A stretch of 64,000 bases of DNA from Myrica gale. Taxonomy: Eukaryota > Streptophyta > Magnoliopsida > Fagales > Myricaceae. The stretch covers positions 930,001-994,000 of the forward strand of contig OZ005614.1 in the NCBI GenBank assembly GCA_963930655.1, written 5' to 3'. The position numbers were made by a program, and so were the translations under genes. The first letter of the stretch is position 1. Each line of letters opens with the position of its first letter. This document shows positions 60,245 to 64,000 of the stretch, in pieces. The notes beneath the pieces were generated by a model, which saw nothing but the letters and a program-made list of their open reading frames with translations, had not been told where the DNA came from and did no database searches.

Positions 60245-63200
60245 GAGAAGCTCTACATTATTTCCGCCGCTGATATGGGGGGAACAATTTCTTTGCATTC
60301 ACTTTGGTTATCTAGGTTTTGTGTATATGCTTGAGTAGTAGTTAAAGGAACTAAGATTTATTATGCTTTTAAGAAGTTTGGCTTTCAAGTTAGCATGCAT
60401 GCTTTTATAACTTGGTTCTGAGAAGATCGGAGGAAACAAAAGAAGCAGAGGCCAAAAGATGTCTCTAGATCTGAATTGCCTTAATATAGTGTATTCCTGT
60501 CTTTTATTTCTTCAGTTTTTTAGTGTCTTTTCCATTTTTTAAAAAAATATTATTTTCCACATTTTCCTGCTCAAACAAGCACGAGAAGAACATGGAAACA
60601 CAGTATAGAGCTTGGTTGCTGGCATATGAAATGAAGACGGGCCTAAAGCAATTAACAGCATATTGAGCCTTCGAGCCAGTCTTATGTGAGGATTTGCTAG
60701 GAGAACATACAAGCAGCCCAGTTAGGATTAAGACCCTTTCTATCCGGCTAAGCTCTTCGGTGCCCCCATATATCAATATCTAATCCCCCATTTATCGCTT
60801 CGGACCAGACTACGGCCTCAACCCGAAACTATGGCCCAAATGTTTCAGCCTAAACATGCAATGCAGTACGGTTTGTTGGTAAACCCATTCATCTCCTCCA
60901 ACTGCCGGGCCCACGCCTCTCTTTTATCTTTCCTTCTTTTCAAATTCTTGGGCTCTCTCATTTGTGGTAGCCTATCAAACCTTAAAAAATGGAGTCCATT
61001 ATCATAAGCCGTACACTAAAATACAACTACTATTTCCTGATTTAAATCTATTGTATGATACCCCACTCAATTACTGCTTTCAATTTTTCCAAATATAATT
61101 GGAATAATAGAAGCAATATTTAAATGTTTTATTTCCCTTTTTAGAATGCCCCAGAAGAATATCTGTAAAATGAATAATTTTTCCGAAAATAAGTTATGTT
61201 GTTGCTATTTGTTCTTGATATATTTTTATTATTTGTAGGACATAAATCTTGATCCGCCTTTAGAGAGAGAGAGGGGTGGACAGCTAGAAAGAAATATCGC
61301 ACTGTCACGAAGTGACACTAAAGCTATGTTTGCATTGTAAAATTTTACACTTATTAAAATTTTAACACAATAAAAAATTACAATATAATCTCTCTCCCTA
61401 TTACATCATTACTTTTCACTATAATTAATATTAAAAATTATCTATCTCTTTATTTTTTCACCAAATCTAATACCCTAAAATTTTAACACAAAGAACAAAA
61501 AAAAATACCGTCGCGAAGTGACATAAGGGCGCACTTAAAAGGTTCTTCCCGGCGAACAAAAACGCGTTTTGTACGTCCGACGCCGTTGCACATCTGGCAA
61601 ATCCTCCACCCATGTGAAAATCCTCATAACTCGATTTCCGATTCCAATTATTTCAGCCCACTGCTGCTACGTGTCCCACTTATGCCGATCCTGATGGCTT
61701 CTCGTAACCAAATTTGCGAATTTAAAATCAACGATGAACATGATCATCATGATTAAACAACATCGTAGCCGTTAATAATTGAGAAAATGAAAAAGGAACA
61801 GTTTTTTCTTCTTAGAAGCATCTTAACCACTTTCAAGAGAGCAACCTCTTTCGTCAATCACGGGACAAAGTTTAAACGTCAAGGCTGAAGAACATACTTT
61901 GCAACTTTTTGAGTACCTCTGAAATAAAAAAAAAATGTGATGGGTATAGCTAAAATTGTTGACTAACCAATAATTAAATAGCGTTATTTTTTTTAATACT
62001 AGGTGATCTTCGGGAAACAAACAGTCGAGATTAACCGGCATTTTAAAATAATACAAAATTATTAAAAAGATGGATATTTTTCTTTGCCCAGATAAATAAA
62101 CCATAAATTATTATTATCCAAACTTTTTTATGTCCCGGGACTCGCCCTTAGATGATATAAAATAGATGTTTGACAGCGAATAAAATTTTCTCATTCCTCG
62201 TTAAATTATCATTTTTTATTCTAAATAAATATAAAAAAATTTATTCAAATCATCTTTCTCTTCGTTTTTTATCAATTCAAATACTCCAACACCCGACATT
62301 TTAACAATCAAACATCACCGTTACAAACGAAACTCATGTAATGTTTTATACCTAGGGTAATATTGGGATTATATTATTCCTTGCGCAATTCTCCAGCACT
62401 GGGCCCCTTGAGAGAGCGTTGGGTTGGCTAACGGCCGACCTTTAACCGATTACAACTGTTAATGAGGCGGTGGTCCAACATCATCTGGCCATTGCGCGCC
62501 ACGGCTCGGGAAGAACCGAGAAAAAATTGACTTTGGGCCCACATTTAATGGTCCAGTTGGGCTTTAAATATACGTGACTGTCTACCACCACTCACCTTCC
62601 GTCTTTGTCTTTTGAAAATTCGAAACACCGATTATCCCAATGCTACTCCGGTGTAGGAAAATCCGGGAAGATGATAGAAATGCATCCATTATTATAAAAA
62701 TATAAAGAAAACAAAAAACCTTTTTTTTTCTTATGGGTAGAAAATCAATGAAGTTCTATTTATGGCTTTTAATATAAAATATTTGTCCTATGTCAGGCGT
62801 AGGAAAGTATTTTCTAGTATTTACTGCCATCCTATTAAAATTTATTGTAAAAAAAACAACTTGGTGGTAATGAAGCATTTTATCGATAATATAAATATAA
62901 TATATTCAGAGAATAAAGACGTGTGAAAAATATTTATAGAACACTGTTTGACCACCCTTCCCCAAAAAAATAATCCAAAACTTCAAAGATTAAAACAAAA
63001 ATAGTGATATTATAGTAGTTAACTGGTATAGTGCATGATTTGTTATATGTCTAGACAGGCTGTTAGGTTTAGTAGATGACAGGTTGGATTATAATATTGG
63101 TAGATGGTGATATAATGAATTGATTACTTTATAGATTGGGTCTAGGGAGACTGACCAAAACGCACACTCTTTGACAAAAGGATTGGAGACCCTGAACTTA

Positions 63201-64000
63201 AATAATTACACTTTAACCACAGCTTACTTTCTCCGTCGGAATATCATTTTAGTGTCCGTTCGTTTTTGCAGTATTCTTAAAAAAAAATTGTATTTTCACA
63301 ACACAAAAATTTTATAACTAAACATCATTTATAACCTCATATAAAAATAAATACAACACGCATCTCAATAAAATTAACATCACCTAAAAATTTTTAAAAC
63401 ACAAAAAATCCTCACAACACATCTAACCGAACACACTATTAACATCGTGTTGGATGGGATATCCAAGGAAGGCAAAACGAGATTTTCCCTCTTTACACTT
63501 CACCTGCCATTTGGTGTGTCCTCGGTAGCCATTCAATCCAACAATTGACCCATCTCCAACCGCAAAAACCTCTTCTATTCGTACTTCAACCAAACTCTTA
63601 CCAATTTCCCAACTTCCATTCATTTGGGTTTCTTCGGATGCCAGGGGTATGTTCGTTTTCATCATTTTTTCAGGATTCTAAGTATATTCACAATTCTACC
63701 ACCGAACATATTCAGAATTCAAACACAAAAACCAATACATTTTACACAATCTCCAACAACTTTTTAATTTTTTATTCAACATAAATTTTCTCTCTCTATA
63801 CTTTTTCACATAACTCCAATACTTTTTTATTAAACAATTACATCAAATCATTTCTCTCTCCACTTTACACAAACACCAATAAAACACTATTCAACATAAA
63901 AATTCACAACTTCTCTAAAATCCTACATTTTTTCTCAAAACGAACATCACCCAGATTTCTTGTTCTTTCAATTATTTGGGTATCTCTACAATTGGAAGAA
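60245..64000. other. Intergenic DNA with MITE-like segments
   Basis: 3' UTR of the tweety-like gene, then no supported gene. Likely MITEs: about 61327-61500 (reverse relative of 8075-8272), 62165-62330, 63247-63436 (ends GTGTCCGTTCG and CGAACACAC) and 63655-63952 (ends GGGTATGTTCGTTTT and AAAACGAACATCACCC). A short direct repeat, GTCRCGAAGTGACA, flanks the first of these at about 61303 and 61510. Confidence 0.5.

Overview
This is a stretch of plant nuclear genome. It is AT-rich, its genes have many short exons with GT-AG introns, and it is full of small transposons. The proteins (TRS120, class II KNOX, HPAT, cytosolic uS17) point to a dicot. I cannot name the species from the sequence.

Layout, left to right. 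153-3886 (+): the 3' two-thirds of the TRAPPII subunit gene TRS120, with a hAT MITE in one intron. 3.9-15.3 kb: intergenic DNA with a TRIM retrotransposon (7.8-8.3 kb), a Tourist-like MITE nested in it, and other MITEs. 15386-20599 (+): a class II KNOX homeobox gene (KNAT3-like), whose first intron carries an unusual palindromic TRIM. 22111-22641 (-) and 25623-26015 (-): two single-exon genes of one small plant protein family. 26.97-28.24 kb: a hAT element whose 5' boundary was later duplicated. 28.3-31.2 kb: probable mitochondrial-type DNA with a trnE copy, plus a broken copia integrase. 31765-38596 (+): an 18-exon neurochondrin-family gene. 39658-42602 (+): a hydroxyproline O-arabinosyltransferase. 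45149-47164 (-): cytosolic ribosomal protein uS17/RPS11, with a telo-box upstream. 48.0-51.0 kb (-): remains of a bulb-type-lectin (S-domain receptor kinase type) gene, split by a young gag-only copia element. 53.1-54.7 kb: a decayed solo LTR of the same copia family and a foldback element with a hAT MITE nested in it. 55927-60244 (+): a tweety-like multi-pass membrane protein gene, intact except for a 930-bp hAT element in exon 2. 60.2-64 kb: intergenic MITE-rich DNA.

Exon models were built by hand from GT-AG sites, reading phase and family resemblance. Every complete model closes in phase: KNOX 476 aa, neurochondrin 630, HPAT 365, RPS11 159, and the tweety-like gene 557 if the transposon is ignored. 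The genes are unrelated housekeeping and developmental loci, not a cluster. The most interesting signals are transposon structures: insertions that break or re-splice genes, nested elements, and the inverted TRIM with two LTR 3' ends outward.
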